Assembly (NCBI GenBank): GCA_036346225.1
Contig: JARFIW010001369.1
Span: forward strand, 372,001 to 436,000
Source: Platerodrilus igneus
Taxonomy: Eukaryota; Arthropoda; Insecta; Coleoptera; Lycidae
Reading direction: 5' to 3'
Length of the DNA: 64,000 nucleotides
Below, piece by piece: positions 53,519 through 64,000 of the stretch. Under the pieces are notes generated by a model that searched no databases, was not told the origin of the DNA, and saw only the letters and a program-made list of their open reading frames with translations. Each line of letters begins with the position of its first letter. Position 1 is the stretch's first letter. The position numbers and the translations under genes were made by a program.

Positions 53519-55252
53519 CAGTGCTTCCCAAAAGTAACGGATATATTCGATTAAATGATTATTGACAATTTCTGAGTAAAAAGCTCTGACACGTCGATTT
53601 TTATTTTTAAATTGCCATTTAATTATGTAATTTTTAACCCTACACCTTTCAACCCCTAAGCGCTAGCATCCCCTACTTAAAAATTTTAAATAGCAATGTA
53701 CCCCTTGTGATACCTCAATTAATAGCATTTTTTATACAGAAATAGAATTTTACAAAAAATTCTAAATCCGTTGATAAATAACTGTTTTATTCAATAAAAA
53801 CTTATTCATATAAAGTGCCAATTATCGGATATGCTTTGACAAACAAAATGTTTGTAAAGTGACAAATTAGTTTAGTAAAAGTACGTTAGCTAAGTGCGTG
53901 TTGCTTGTTTAATAATAAGTCAGAAAAATGAGACTTAACGAAGCCGAAAGGATTGAAATTTTAATGATGATTGGCTTTGGAGATAGAATTCAAACGCACA
54001 AAGAAGTTCGAATTTTATTCAATGAAATTCATCCCGACCTTCCCCCCCAATCTCGCAATCAACGATAAGCCGAATTGAAAATAAATTTCGGAATATTGGA
54101 CACGTACGAGATAAATCTAAGGATGGACGTCCATCAGCTTTAGATGAAGATTCAGAATTTGATGTCTTGCTATTTGTGCAGGAAAATCCACATTCAAGCG
54201 TTGCGGGAGCCGCTTCACAGTTAAATGCATCAAAAAGGGCAGTTCATAGATTTCTCCGTAAGCAAAAGTTTCACCCTTATAAAGTGCAACTAGTGCAAGA
54301 CTTATCAGATGATGATTTTGATAGGCGAGCGCAATTTTGTGAGACAATGATGGAACTTTGCAATGAAAATCCTGGATTGGAAAGAAATATTATGTTTTCT
54401 GATGAGACAACATTTTATTTAAATGGTACCGTTAATACGCAGAATTGCCATTATTGGGCCGATGAAAATCCGTATTGGATGATGGAAGCAAATACACCAT
54501 TTCCACAAAAGATTAATGTTTGGACGGGGATAGTGGGTAATAAAGTTATTGGACCGTACTTTTTTGAGAGAACACTCAATGGGGAACGGTATCTAAATTT
54601 TCTCCAATTTGAATTAATTCCGGCTTTAGCAGTACTACATCCGAATGTATAAAATTCTGATTCACCTCATTCCAGTATTTGGCTACAGCAAGATGGTGCG
54701 CCTCCCCACTGTGCACGTCCAGTACGGGAGAATCTGGACCAAGTATTTCCTATGAGGTGGATTGGTAGACGAGGACAAATCAAATGACCCGCAAGGTCTC
54801 CCGGCTTAACCCCTTTGAATTATTTCCTCTGGGGTTATTTAAAATCTAAAGTATAATAAACAAAGTTCAACAGGAGTTTGTCTCTAGATTAGGACACTGC
54901 CTAGCCGCTAACGGACAGCAGTTTGAACATTTAATTTAAATTGGTTTTTTTTGCTTTTTATTTAAGTATTGTTTATTGAATAAAATAGTTATTTATCAAC
55001 CGATTTAGAATTTTTTGTAAAATTTTATTTCTGCATGAAAAATGCTATTAATTGAGGTATTACAAGGGGTACATTGCTATTTAAAATTTTTAAGTAGGGG
55101 ATGCTAGCGCTTAGGGGTTGAAGGGTGGGGGGGTTAAAAATTACATAATTAAATGACAATTTAAAAATAAAAATCGACGTGTCAAAGCATTTTACTCAGA
55201 AATTCTCAATAATCATTTAATCGAATATATCCGTTACTTTTGGGACGCACTG
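53519..55252 (+). mobile_element. Mariner-like transposon with about 280-bp TIRs
   Basis: The inverted repeats 53519-53798 and 54972-55252 begin CAGTGCTTCCCAAAAGTAAC and complement CAGTGCGTCCCAAAAGTAAC, with TA on both sides. It is inserted in the reverse transcriptase of the minus-strand non-LTR element. It encodes one decayed transposase. Confidence 0.92.
53938..54939 (+). pseudogene. Mariner-like transposase, catalytic Asp lost
   Basis: Start MRLNEAERIEILMMIGFGDR, then the helix-turn-helix SVAGAASQLNASKRAVHRFL, NIMFSDETTFYLNG (first Asp), VNVWTGIVG-like strand, LQQDGAPPHCARPV (second Asp), and SPGLTPLNYFLWGYLK, where the third catalytic Asp (SPDLTPLDFFLWG in relatives) is Gly. A TAA follows HPNV near 54650, a TGA sits before PARSPG, and the N-terminal part has a frameshift near 54060. 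Spacing between the second Asp and the Gly is 36 residues, as in the other two such elements here. Confidence 0.87.
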
Positions 55253-55518
55253 TATAATTTTTGCCACAGTAAATGTGTGATTGCTCAGAAATTGCCCAAA
55301 TAAGTCCAAGTTTGTTATAACCTCAGAGGATTTACGTGAATTGACAGGTAATTTATAGCAAACCCTGAAATGATCCGCAACAGCTTGTGCAGAATGAAGA
55401 CTATTATTATTGTATATCATTTCCTTTGGAATGTTGTCGTCTTTCTTAAGAGATTTAATATATGACCAAAAATTTTTGGTACTTGCAATTATATTCTTTT
55501 CTGTGCTGTTAATGAAAT

Positions 55519-56552
55519 CTAAATAGCTTTAGTACGCACGCTAAGCATTGAGTACTTGGCATTATCATCAATGCTTCGAGTTCTTACATATTTATGATAG
55601 AGCTTATTCTTGTGTTTTATTAGGATAGTTAGCTCACTGTTATAACATTTAGGGAATTTATTGTGTCTAACAACTTTAATGGGCACAAACTTATCGATGG
55701 CATCATACAATACTTGATTAAACAATTCAACTAGTTTGTCAACAGAAATATCTTTATACAAAAAGCACCAGTCAGCCTTCCGAAGATAATTGATTATGGT
55801 CGCATATGGAGCACTCCTAAACGTGTCGGTTGTGTACACAGAATGAGCTGCTAGATTAACTGGAATTGGTACCAATAATTCAAGCACAGGATGAAATTTA
55901 TCCTCATCGACCAAAATGTTAGATGATCTTAATAAATTGGTGGAACTATAATATGTATAGATTAAGTCCAGTTGTTTATCAAGTGTGTTACATATATAGT
56001 TGATCTGGTCAAGTTCAACTAGTTGCGTTCCGCTTAGCTGTTCTTCACTAGCAGGTGAATTAAGTTGATGTGGCAAAAGACAGTCATCAACCTCCAACTA
56101 TTCAATATCAGTCACCAAAAGTAATAAATTTAGATGTATGGTAGGTTTGACCCACAGCCGGATATTACATTAGCAATTAACTTAGATTTGGTGGCTATCA
56201 GGACACCATCTCCTCTGCTACATTGAAGCATATCATAATTACGATCAGCTTGGTAGACGTTATTATGAGAGGGAAATATTTCACTATTTGATATCCCTTT
56301 AACCAACCACGTCTCACTAAATAGAATGCAGTCGAAATTAACTGAACTGATTGCAGTACGAGTAGCCTGAGTTTTAGTACGTAACCCTCTTACATTTTGA
56401 TCATATATATGCAAGGCTGGACACAGCTTTACAGCTGCGGTAAATTCTGTATGTGATGTATGGTTATAATTTATCGATATAGAGAGATTTTCTCCGAAAA
56501 ATATAAGGTCTAATTTCTGTACAGTTTGGCCAATTGCTAAGATTCTCCACAA
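55519..56552 (-). pseudogene. ORF2 endonuclease and linker of the non-LTR element
   Basis: LHIYDQNVRGLRTKTQATRT, NFDCILFSETWLVKGISNSE (catalytic Glu of APE endonuclease), YQADRNYDML, SRGDGVLIATKSKL, then after a break VELDQINYICNTLDKQLDLI, DKFHPVLELL (Asp-x-His-Pro site), and the linker NKFPKCYNSELTILIKHKNK. One stop near 56100. The same linker occurs in the copy at 34.7 kb. Confidence 0.82.
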
Positions 56553-57405
56553 TGGCTTTATCTTCTAGTGAAATTCCCATGCGAAAACATGTATAAATAC
56601 CCCTGGTTTCCAATTTCTCACAAGAGATTTTCTTATTCGGTAGGGCTTCCCTAAGTTGATTAATAACAATCTCAGTACCAGTACCACATCTAATACAACC
56701 CACAAAAAGCGAAGTCTTTCATTCGGTTGCTGTCAACTGAGGGGTAAAGCTACAGCTAGAAGCAGTTCCAAAGATTGATTTCTTATTTATTTTCTTTCTA
56801 AGCTGGACCACCGTGAATTCCTCATCGATGCCTGCATGATCTAAGTCTGGTTTAAATCTCTGACCTGCATTGTTAACTACATTTGCATAAGAGATATCAA
56901 AGGTTGCTTTCCTAATGATATTAAGTTCAAGTGCAAACATTAATGGAATTAGTAGTAAGTGATAATACATTATCACAATTCTGTAGTGGTTTTATAGACT
57001 TATCTAGTTCAGGCTCAGTAATGCAACATGTATTAGATACAGTATCTTTAATTTGTGCATTATTGTTATTATTGCCAATAAATGGAATATTAAAAGCACT
57101 ATTATAGTTGTGACCAGAGTAGCCTGTAGATTTATTCAATTTTACCTTGAAATCCTTAGTAAGGATGTGCACAAGATGAATGTTACTTTGTTTCAAGTTA
57201 ACCACCTCGTTTTCAACTCCTGAATTACATACATTAGAGTCTTTGTTTCATGAACAACAATGCTTTTTATAATGTCCGTAAGTGATGTGGCCATAAGATT
57301 ATGAGTACTAGAACCCACACCTTCATTAGGATGCTGTTGATCAACAAAAACCTGTGTTTCTAAACTATTAACGTCACAGGTATGGCTGTTATCATTATCA
57401 CTCAC
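56460..57405 (-). pseudogene. ORF1 of the non-LTR element
   Basis: Begins MSDNDNSHTCDVNSLETQVF and ends CIRCGTGTEIVINQLREALP, KLETRGIYTCFRMGISLEDK, WPNCTEIRPYIFRRKSLYID. The C-terminal fold with LETRGIYTCFRMG and PNGTEIRPYIF is typical of ORF1 chaperone/RNA-binding proteins in insect CR1/Jockey-like elements. Frameshifts near 57200, 56950 and 56710 break it. Confidence 0.7.
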
Positions 57406-57589
57406 ATTTTTTGCTGCATGTAAAGCATATAAAATCCATTTTATGATTCAAAACCATACCAATCCTGTTTCCACAGGAGGGGTGCACTTTAATCAAACAG
57501 TTTATACACTCTAAGAATTTATTCACTACTTATTTGTATAATATTTACATATATTATTAACACTGATTACTTACTGTCCATTGACAACC

Positions 57590-57790
57590 ATCTTGAATAT
57601 GAAAGGGGTTTTGTGATACGTTACAGCCTTGATCAAGCAGATGAGACAATGATGTATTGGGTAGTAGGAAACGGTTTAATTTTATGAATGTTCAGATTTT
57701 TAGGATGACCGGCTACATCATCTAGTAATAAAATAAGCGTCCTTTTGTGTGTGCCAATTTTTCTGTCAAAGTGAACAATCTTTGGCTCAT
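57590..57790 (-). pseudogene. Pogo/Tigger-like transposase, DDE piece
   Basis: Minus frame DRKIGTHKRTLILLLDDVAG then HPKNLNIHKIKPFPTT, followed in another frame by LDQGCNVSQN. This is the central catalytic block of DDE_1 transposases (LLLDNCPAHP...LPPNTTSLIQPLDQGVI), with the second catalytic Asp visible. It is bounded on both sides by inserted non-LTR elements. Confidence 0.6.
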
Positions 57791-57817
57791 TGTATCTCTA
57801 GTATGAACCTACGTAAG

Positions 57818-59065
57818 GTAAGGTAAGGTTTATTGCGCTCATAAGGTACAAATTGTACATCAAGCCATGTCATAATATACATTACATTTAAAACATTAAA
57901 AATACTTAAGGTAGAGAATAATACAGACAATCCCCTTTATTTTTTTCTATGTATGATACAATTAAAGACACTACAAAACCCAGTGGGCAGTATTTATGGC
58001 AAAAAAACTCATCCACTTAGTACAAGCAAAAGAATAGCAAGTTTTTCTTTAAAATTTTTTTAAATTGATGTACTTTTTTATATTTTTTATCGCAGATGGC
58101 ATGTGATTATAGAGTTTTATTGGAAATATAAGACTACTTCTATGTATCATTTCAAGATGATGCTACTGAAATCTTAGTGTATTTCCCACCCTAAGTCTGT
58201 AGGATGATATCTTATTTGAAGTTATACAATGAGTAGGGCACTTCTTTATATAGATTACAGCGTTTAAGATATAAATTGAGAACACTGTAAGTATTTTGAG
58301 TTGTCTGAACAAGTCCCTGCAGGAATGGTTATATTTCTTGAATAACATTAATCTAACTATTCTCTTTTGAAGTATAAATATCTCCCTAGCCTTTCGTGAG
58401 TTTCTCCATGCAACTATGCTATAACTTAACATTGAATGGATATATGCATAGTAATAAGCAACCAGAATATTTAAGCTAACATCCTCCCATAATCTCCATA
58501 TAATAAAGCATTTGACCTTTAGTTTATTTTTCACCAATGCTACCTAATATGATTATACCAGTTACGACACAAATCAACTTCAATTCCTAAGAAACGAACG
58601 CAGGACTCCTGGTTCAGAAGTTTATTAGCTGAGCTTTTTATAAGCAAACTATGATCAGGTAACAACGTTGAAAATAATACAGCTGTTGTTTTACAAAGAT
58701 TTAAGATTAGCCCATTTCTAGAACAGTAAGCCTGCATGTCCTTTACACAACTTGAAGCTACCATTGCTAAGCTGTCTAAAGTATTTGCTGACAATACCGC
58801 AGATGTGTCATCGGCAAACAGCGTTAATTCACTATCATGAATATAGTTATTTATGTCATTTATAAAAATAAGAAATAGAAGCGGCCCAAGTATACTACCT
58901 TTAGGTATCCAAACAGAAATATCCCTTGGCAGCGACTGCTTCCTTTCGCCGTCCAAGTCAATAACAACACCTTGTTTTCTGCCCGATAAATAAGAACCCA
59001 GCCAGGAATGTGGTACTCCTCTAATACCATAGTAGTGGAGCTTTGACAACTTTGGACATTAACCT
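57818..59065 (-). pseudogene. 5'-truncated non-LTR reverse transcriptase with (CCTTA)n tail
   Basis: MSKLHYYGIRGVPHSWLGSY, LSGRKQGVVIDLD, PKGSILGPLLFLIFINDINN, SELTLFADDTSAVLSAN (catalytic FADD intact), CSRNGLILNLCKTTAVLF, VRFLGIEVDLCRNW, then IHSMLSYSIVAWRNS and QKRIVRLMLFKKYNHSCRDL. The 3' end at low coordinates is a short CCTTACCTTACCTTA tail, typical of non-LTR elements with microsatellite ends. It starts inside the reverse transcriptase, and one break lies near 58540. Confidence 0.85.
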
Positions 59066-59099
59066 CGGCCAGAAACCTGTGCATGTTTTAGCGCTGTAT

Positions 59100-60149
59100 T
59101 CGTAGTTCCTGACTTGCCGCTGGGGAAATGGAGGTCGATTTTTACATGCAGTCTTATGGAGCATTCATTATTTTTCTCAGAAATAATTATAAATTCTGAT
59201 TTTATTCAAAATTCCAGTCATGGAAGTTGAAATATACACAAATTCTTAACAATTACCAATTTAATACTCCCGTATTCCTACAAGAATTTCAAATTATTAA
59301 AGAATCAAAATAAAATGCTGGACAATGTAGCCATACATAGATAATATTTATTCAAAGCACTTTTAAAGCATTTTATGATACAAATACAGAATGTTTTATC
59401 TCTGGTAACACTAGTTTTCAGGAGATCAATTTAAAGTTATTGTTAATTTATGTAATTAAGTCTTATACTATAAAAATTTGAAATCTTAAAACTTTTCAAA
59501 ATTATTTAAATGTTTGGAGTCTTCATTTGTGAGAATTTGAAAAATAAACTGGTTTTTAATATAAGATAAATCAAAGATACCATACAGCGTTATTTATTAT
59601 ATGTAAACATTTTGGAATCAAAATCATCGATTCGTAAAGCAATATAGGTATATTTCAATTTGCAAGTACTATATATAACTTGTCTCCAATTTTCTAATGT
59701 TTCCACATCCTACTCAATAGTATCACTAAGCACCAAAAATACCTTGGTAGCAGAATAAATGCTTCTCCTTATGTGTTTAAATAATTTAAATCTGGATTTG
59801 CACTCAGGGACAAAACAACACTTCATATTTTATATCTATAGATAAGTTATAGGCCGCAAGTTTTACACACTATTTACTATCACAACTATAAAGTACCAAA
59901 TATGATGATCTTAGTCTAATTAGACCTTATAATTTTATAAAAATGCAATTACAATACTGATACGCCATAAGACACAATAGAAAATTGACCCTCCTTCTCC
60001 CTAGCGGCAACATTCTTAATTAGAGATTATTTGTCACAATTTTATACTATTGCAAGGATAGGAAGTAGAGGGGTTCATAATCTCTAGTCATCCTAGCCCT
60101 TTTAGTTGAAAATCAAGTGACTGGTAGCATATTAAGACCTAATTTTATA
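59100..60149. other. AT-rich stretch, nothing recognised
   Basis: No clear gene. It could be the decayed central part of the Tigger-like element, but no motif supports that. Confidence 0.35.
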
Positions 60150-60740
60150 AATACATACGGTCCATCTGATTAGCCAATAGCAGCTGGTTTCTCTGTTTCG
60201 TCAGCCATGTTACAGCAATGTAAAATGGGTTAATCTCTTTATAACCATTTTTCCACAAACACATTTTTTTTTAAATGCAAATGTTTTATCTGACAATGCA
60301 CGAAAAAACATACCCCTCATCAGTGTTGTACGTTATAAAACTAGCAACGTCTATAGGATTAACACTGGCAGCTTCACCCGAAATTGTTTTAAAACATTGT
60401 GTCGATTGCAAAATTTGTATAACTATCCTGCAAAAGCATTAAAATTCTCAATGCCCAAACCCTCAGTAATTTGTTTAGCTTTTGATCTAATGATAGGCTC
60501 TGATAAAGGAATGTTTTTATTATGTGCTTTTACAAACCACTCATAATAGAAAGACCCTCGGATTTAAAGAAACCGCGTTTTTGTTTAGGATTAGCATCTG
60601 CGTGAAAATGTTTCAGTCGTTCCTCCCGCTTTTGTTTTTCCAATATGAAAATGACAGGCTAAGATTACATAAACTGGGTTTTTCTGCATTAGTTACTTTA
60701 ATAATGTCCATTTCTTGTAAAGTTAACATACACTTCTCAG
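60150..60740 (-). pseudogene. Pogo/Tigger-like transposase, N-terminal piece
   Basis: CENP-B-like DNA-binding region on the minus strand: LTLQEMDIIKVTNAEKPSLC, then YEWFVKAHNKNIPLSEPIIR, SKAKQITEGLGIENFNAFAG and LYKFCNRHNVLKQFR, then a NMADETEKPAAIG-like block that leads into the DDE domain. Several stops and frameshifts. The rest of the protein is found at 57.7 and 48.9 kb. Confidence 0.65.
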
Positions 60741-60799
60741 GTAGTAGCGGCTCCAAATTACACACATTAATTGCGAAATATGAACACAAGCTACTTTAT

Positions 60800-62440
60800 T
60801 TCTTAATCTATGTACAATTGAACTGCTGAAGTTAACTAGTTTAGATAGCACGTACAAACAATAATCTGCATTATTTCAAAACGATGACTAATAAGTATGA
60901 TACAATTCATAAAGTTACTCTTTCTAACCGTTGCACTCGACTTTTGTTTGATATTCATCTACTATACACTTTCCATCCAAATTATTTTCGTATGTCTGTT
61001 TAACAGAGATTCAGAATAACAATTTGTGGAAATCTTAGCATCGTTCGCATCCGGTTAATGGATAGTTCGTTTGTATTGAAGTACCAATAGAAATTATCAA
61101 TGCCATGAAATTGTCCATATAAAAAAGGTCGCTTATTAGAAATGTCCGTTTATGGAAGTGATAAGAGTGTAAACTAAGACAGGATTATAAATAAAAGGGA
61201 ATAAAAGTAGACCTTTGTAAGATGAAGGGAGTTGCCATGATGATTATTTTGAGCAATAAACTAATAAAAGAAATTGGAGAATAATTAGAGATTTTTGATA
61301 GATAAAATAGAAAATGACCTATAATTTTAGTGTTTCCGATATGTTATTAATAAAAATAATTTGAAGACGTTAGTATGTAGAAGACTAATAGCCCTTGTAA
61401 ATGCGTGAAGAAATTGCAATGTACATTCAAGGAAATTATAATGTGGTTGTTGAATTTGGAAGCGGAGTCTTATTGAACTATAGAATAAACAAATTAGGTG
61501 GAGTTGTTCTTTTGTATGACAACAAAGAAGTAGATCAAATTTAAGGGATTCAAAATTAGAAGTAATACACGCAGTTCTGCAAATTAAAAGGAATGTATAA
61601 TTTTTATTTAATTAGTTAGGTTACAAAATGTTTATAGTTAGTAGATATTAGTTACATTTATGGTAGAGTATTTTTTCTCGTTTCAAAGTAAACCATTTAG
61701 CATATTTTGTGAAAGGAAAACTCATTTCAAAAGATTTAGTGGATCTAAAAAAAAAAAAAATTTCACTGACAGTTCAAGTGACAAATTATCCTTAATATTT
61801 GTAGTAGTAAAGTTGTTTTGAAATTACAGGTAAAAATTTAGAAATTACCAGAACAACAAATCAGGATTTGCACGAAGTGAGACCGAGGAGGCATATCAAG
61901 GAGACCTCAGGTAATCAAAAATTATTTTTCTAGAACCGTAGTATAGCAATGTTGAAAAATTAATTAATTTTTGCATGGAGGTTGTCTGGTATTCTTGTGG
62001 ATTATTTTATTCGGAAGACATAAATTCAGAAAATTAGGCACATAACAATAGTAAAAAGTCAATCGAGCATTGCTCACCTGAAAAGTGTCTTAAAGCCGGA
62101 AGAATAAATTGAATTTTAAAATAATATGGGGAATTAATAGTTAGACAATATCAACCGGTAGTGTATTCGAATGTACGATAACAAAAGATTAATGAAAGAA
62201 GGAAAGTAGAAGCAAAGCAAAGTAGAGGAAACATTCACTATATAAAGAAATTTGACATAACAGCGTGGAGCTCTATTAAGTTTTGGCTCCAAAATAAGGA
62301 GTAAAAGAAAAGTGTACAAGCTGGTATATCAGTAAAGTGATAACAATTGTAATACTTAATAGTAACAGTTTTTAAATAAAAGAGAGATAATTTAATTAGT
62401 AAGAAATAGAAATTGAGTGAGGTGAATATTTACATTTGTG
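60800..62440. other. AT-rich stretch, nothing recognised
   Basis: No gene or repeat recognised. It may include the 5' LTR of the Gypsy element that follows, but no LTR end could be defined. Confidence 0.4.
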
Positions 62441-62462
62441 AAAATTTCGACAGTCTATTAAA

Positions 62463-63960
62463 ATGAGTGGACAAGAGCAATTATGTACAAAATCCGGAAA
62501 AATATATGAAAGAGAAGAGGACCACATGAAAAAACAGGGAAACACGAAACGAGAAGATATGTCAAACACCAGAATGGAACAAGATATGAGTCGTTAGGGA
62601 ACAATAGTGATAGAAAGCATTGCAATAGGAGACCAAGTGGAAGCAGAAGTTATATTCAAGAAATCTAATATGGAAGGAATGAAGAAAACAGGCTGGAATA
62701 TGGATATAATGTCTTTTTTTAAGAGATATTGAAATGGGTCAACACGAATTAACCGAAAGAGTACAAATGGGTCAACAAGAATTAACAGAAAGAGTACAAA
62801 TGGGTATTAGGAAATCGGGTATAACAAAAACAAAAAGAGTTCCACGGTGAAGTCCTAAATAAGATTAAGAGCATTGAAGAAAATTTTCAGAATAACGTCA
62901 AAGGTTGGAAGGAAGAAATTAAACAGAAGGTATATGAAAAAATAAAATCGTGTCATGAAAAAATGGTAAATGAGACATCTGAAATACGAAAAGAAATACG
63001 AACCATAAATGCAAAATACGAACGGCACAATTCACTATCATGAATGTAATTACACATGCCAACGAACAAGAAGTAAAATTTAAGAAAGGAGTTGAGGAAA
63101 ATTTGCTGCGTAGAGAAAAAGACACCCGTGGGTTAAGCACTGGTATGACAAAACTAAGAGAGGTAGTAAAGGGGAATATCGGTATGTTAGAAATATCAAT
63201 GGGACATATAAAGAATAAGTGATAACGAACTAAGTAGATGTCAGAGGCATATAATGGATACGAATTTAAGTTCAACAAAGAACTAATGCCAACATTCGAA
63301 AAAAAAATGGGAGCAGTCCATTACATTTTTAGATAAGTTGGACGAAATTCTAAAAAATGAAAACAACTTAAATAAAATACAAATAGTAAATGCGGCATGA
63401 CCGAGGGTGATGAAAAATGGCATAATACAATTAAACATAAGTACCAGTCAAATGAAGGATTTAGAACCATATTCGTAGAACAATATTGGGGAAACGTTCT
63501 GCGAATGTATACGAGAAATAATGGAACGAGAGAGGAGTACGTGATTGAAAAGTTTAACCAAGCAAGGCATCTGGCTTCCAAGATGAACGAATAGGATATA
63601 CTTCGACTATTAGCTAGACATATGGACAAAAAGTAAATCGGGCCGTGGCAATACAAAACATAAGTTTGAAAGAATTTTTGGAAATAATTAGAAATTATGA
63701 CATGACCCAATCATTAGAAGAGAATACTTACCCAACAAGAGGTTCCTGAGGGATATATTAAGGAAGGACCATGAGATAATACCAAGCGACCAAGAAAGGA
63801 TTATAGAAAATGAAAGACCTAGAAGATATGAGAGGGGCAACTTCAGACCTCTATTACCCTACAACCAATTTGGACGAGACATTAGAGATGAGAATCGGGC
63901 ACGGAATAACGGATATCGGGAAAGGAACTTTATGCATGGAAATTAAGTAGTTGGCAAGGA
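62463..63960 (+). pseudogene. Gypsy gag, decayed second copy
   Basis: Motifs: ANEQEVKFKKGVEENLLRRE (coiled coil), ELMPTFEKKWEQSITFLDKL, DEILKNENNLNKIQIVNAA, EKWHNTIKHKYQSNEGFRTI, FVEQYWGNVLRMYTRNN, GTREEYVIEKFNQARHLASK, then RLLARHMDKK and EFLEIIRNYD in other frames. It aligns block by block with the gag at 9.4-10.2 kb. Several stops and frameshifts (near 62597, 62730, 63220, 63400 and 63595) show it is inactive. Confidence 0.78.
62750..62812 (+). repeat. 30-bp tandem repeat in gag coiled coil
   Basis: ATGGGTCAACAAGAATTAAC followed by AGAAAGAGTACAA is repeated about twice, encoding MGQ(H/Q)ELTERVQ twice in frame. The copy at 10.6 kb has a different repeat (QEEV...) at the same place, so this gag region seems prone to unit duplication. 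Confidence 0.7.
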
Positions 63961-64000
63961 AGAAATAAAAACAACTACATGCAAGGAGATAAAGAGAATG

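Larger units (their letters stand above)
49951..57420 (-). mobile_element. Jockey/CR1-like non-LTR retrotransposon, near full length, with nested insertions
   Basis: Reading on the minus strand: ORF1 (57405-56460), endonuclease (56552-56130), linker (56097-55519), then reverse transcriptase pieces at 55420-55260, 53518-53036 and 51003-50700, C-terminus (50674-50037), and an (AAAT)n tail at 49955-49968. Removing a mariner-like transposon (53519-55252) and a solo LTR block (51008-53031) leaves about 3.7 kb. The reading continues exactly across both gaps. Confidence 0.87.
62461..64000 (+). mobile_element. Gypsy element start (gag region), runs off the window
   Basis: Plus-strand relative of the cassette at 8728-11110. 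Gag begins MSGQEQLCTKSGKIYEREED at 62463 and proceeds through a heptad region with a tandem 30-bp repeat to the conserved core and an Arg/Asn/Gly-rich tail near 63780-63960. Pol would lie beyond base 64000. Confidence 0.75.

Noticed and set aside
1..64000. CRISPR arrays, operons, riboswitches or phage genes
   Set aside because: No regularly spaced repeats with unique spacers, no polycistronic layout and no prokaryotic ribosome-binding pattern; the sequence is eukaryotic.

Overview
This is a window of AT-rich insect nuclear DNA. Three things point to an insect: a spliced host gene with GT-AG introns, a CCTAA/TTAGG-type array, and a mobile-element load typical of arthropods (Gypsy, BEL/Pao, RTE and Jockey/CR1-like retroelements, and Tc1/mariner, pogo and hAT DNA transposons). 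I cannot name the order. No bacterial-type genes, operons or CRISPR arrays were seen.

One host gene is well supported: COG5, a subunit of the conserved oligomeric Golgi complex. It lies on the minus strand from its ATG at 39415 to at least 2683. I can trace 12 coding exons with consistent reading phase, about 707 codons. The last short exon should lie beyond base 1. The exons add up to only about 2.1 kb of 36.7 kb. The four largest introns (2893-8277, 8679-18426, 18988-29969 and 30918-39060) hold most of the transposable elements of the left half.

Left part (1-20 kb): a tRNA-like sequence sits in the loop of an inverted repeat and is followed by a 960-bp element with terminal inverted repeats (TIRs). 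Then come two decayed mariner-type transposons (4.84-5.53 and 5.88-7.10 kb), a gag-protease-only Gypsy cassette (8.73-11.11 kb, minus) and several candidate MITEs. Middle part (21-39 kb): a plus-strand Gypsy element is interrupted by a non-LTR reverse transcriptase fragment and by a nearly intact mariner-like element with 466-bp TIRs. A Gypsy integrase scrap, a solo LTR, a tRNA-derived SINE and a BEL/Pao element follow. The BEL/Pao element itself carries other insertions.

Right part (39.4-64 kb) is upstream of COG5 and shows no convincing host gene. It holds a pogo-like remnant, a Merlin-like TIR element carrying the CCTAA array, an RTE-like retroelement with several broken 3' ends, and a deeply nested block from 48.7 to 60.8 kb. 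In that block a pogo/Tigger transposase is split in three by two non-LTR elements. One of these was hit by a Gypsy solo LTR (itself hit by a second solo LTR) and by another mariner-like element. A second copy of the gag family seen at 9-11 kb begins near 62.46 kb and runs off the window.

All calls are from reading the sequence. Family names rest on motif recognition, and element ends are firm only where a target-site duplication (TSD) or matching TIR is stated.
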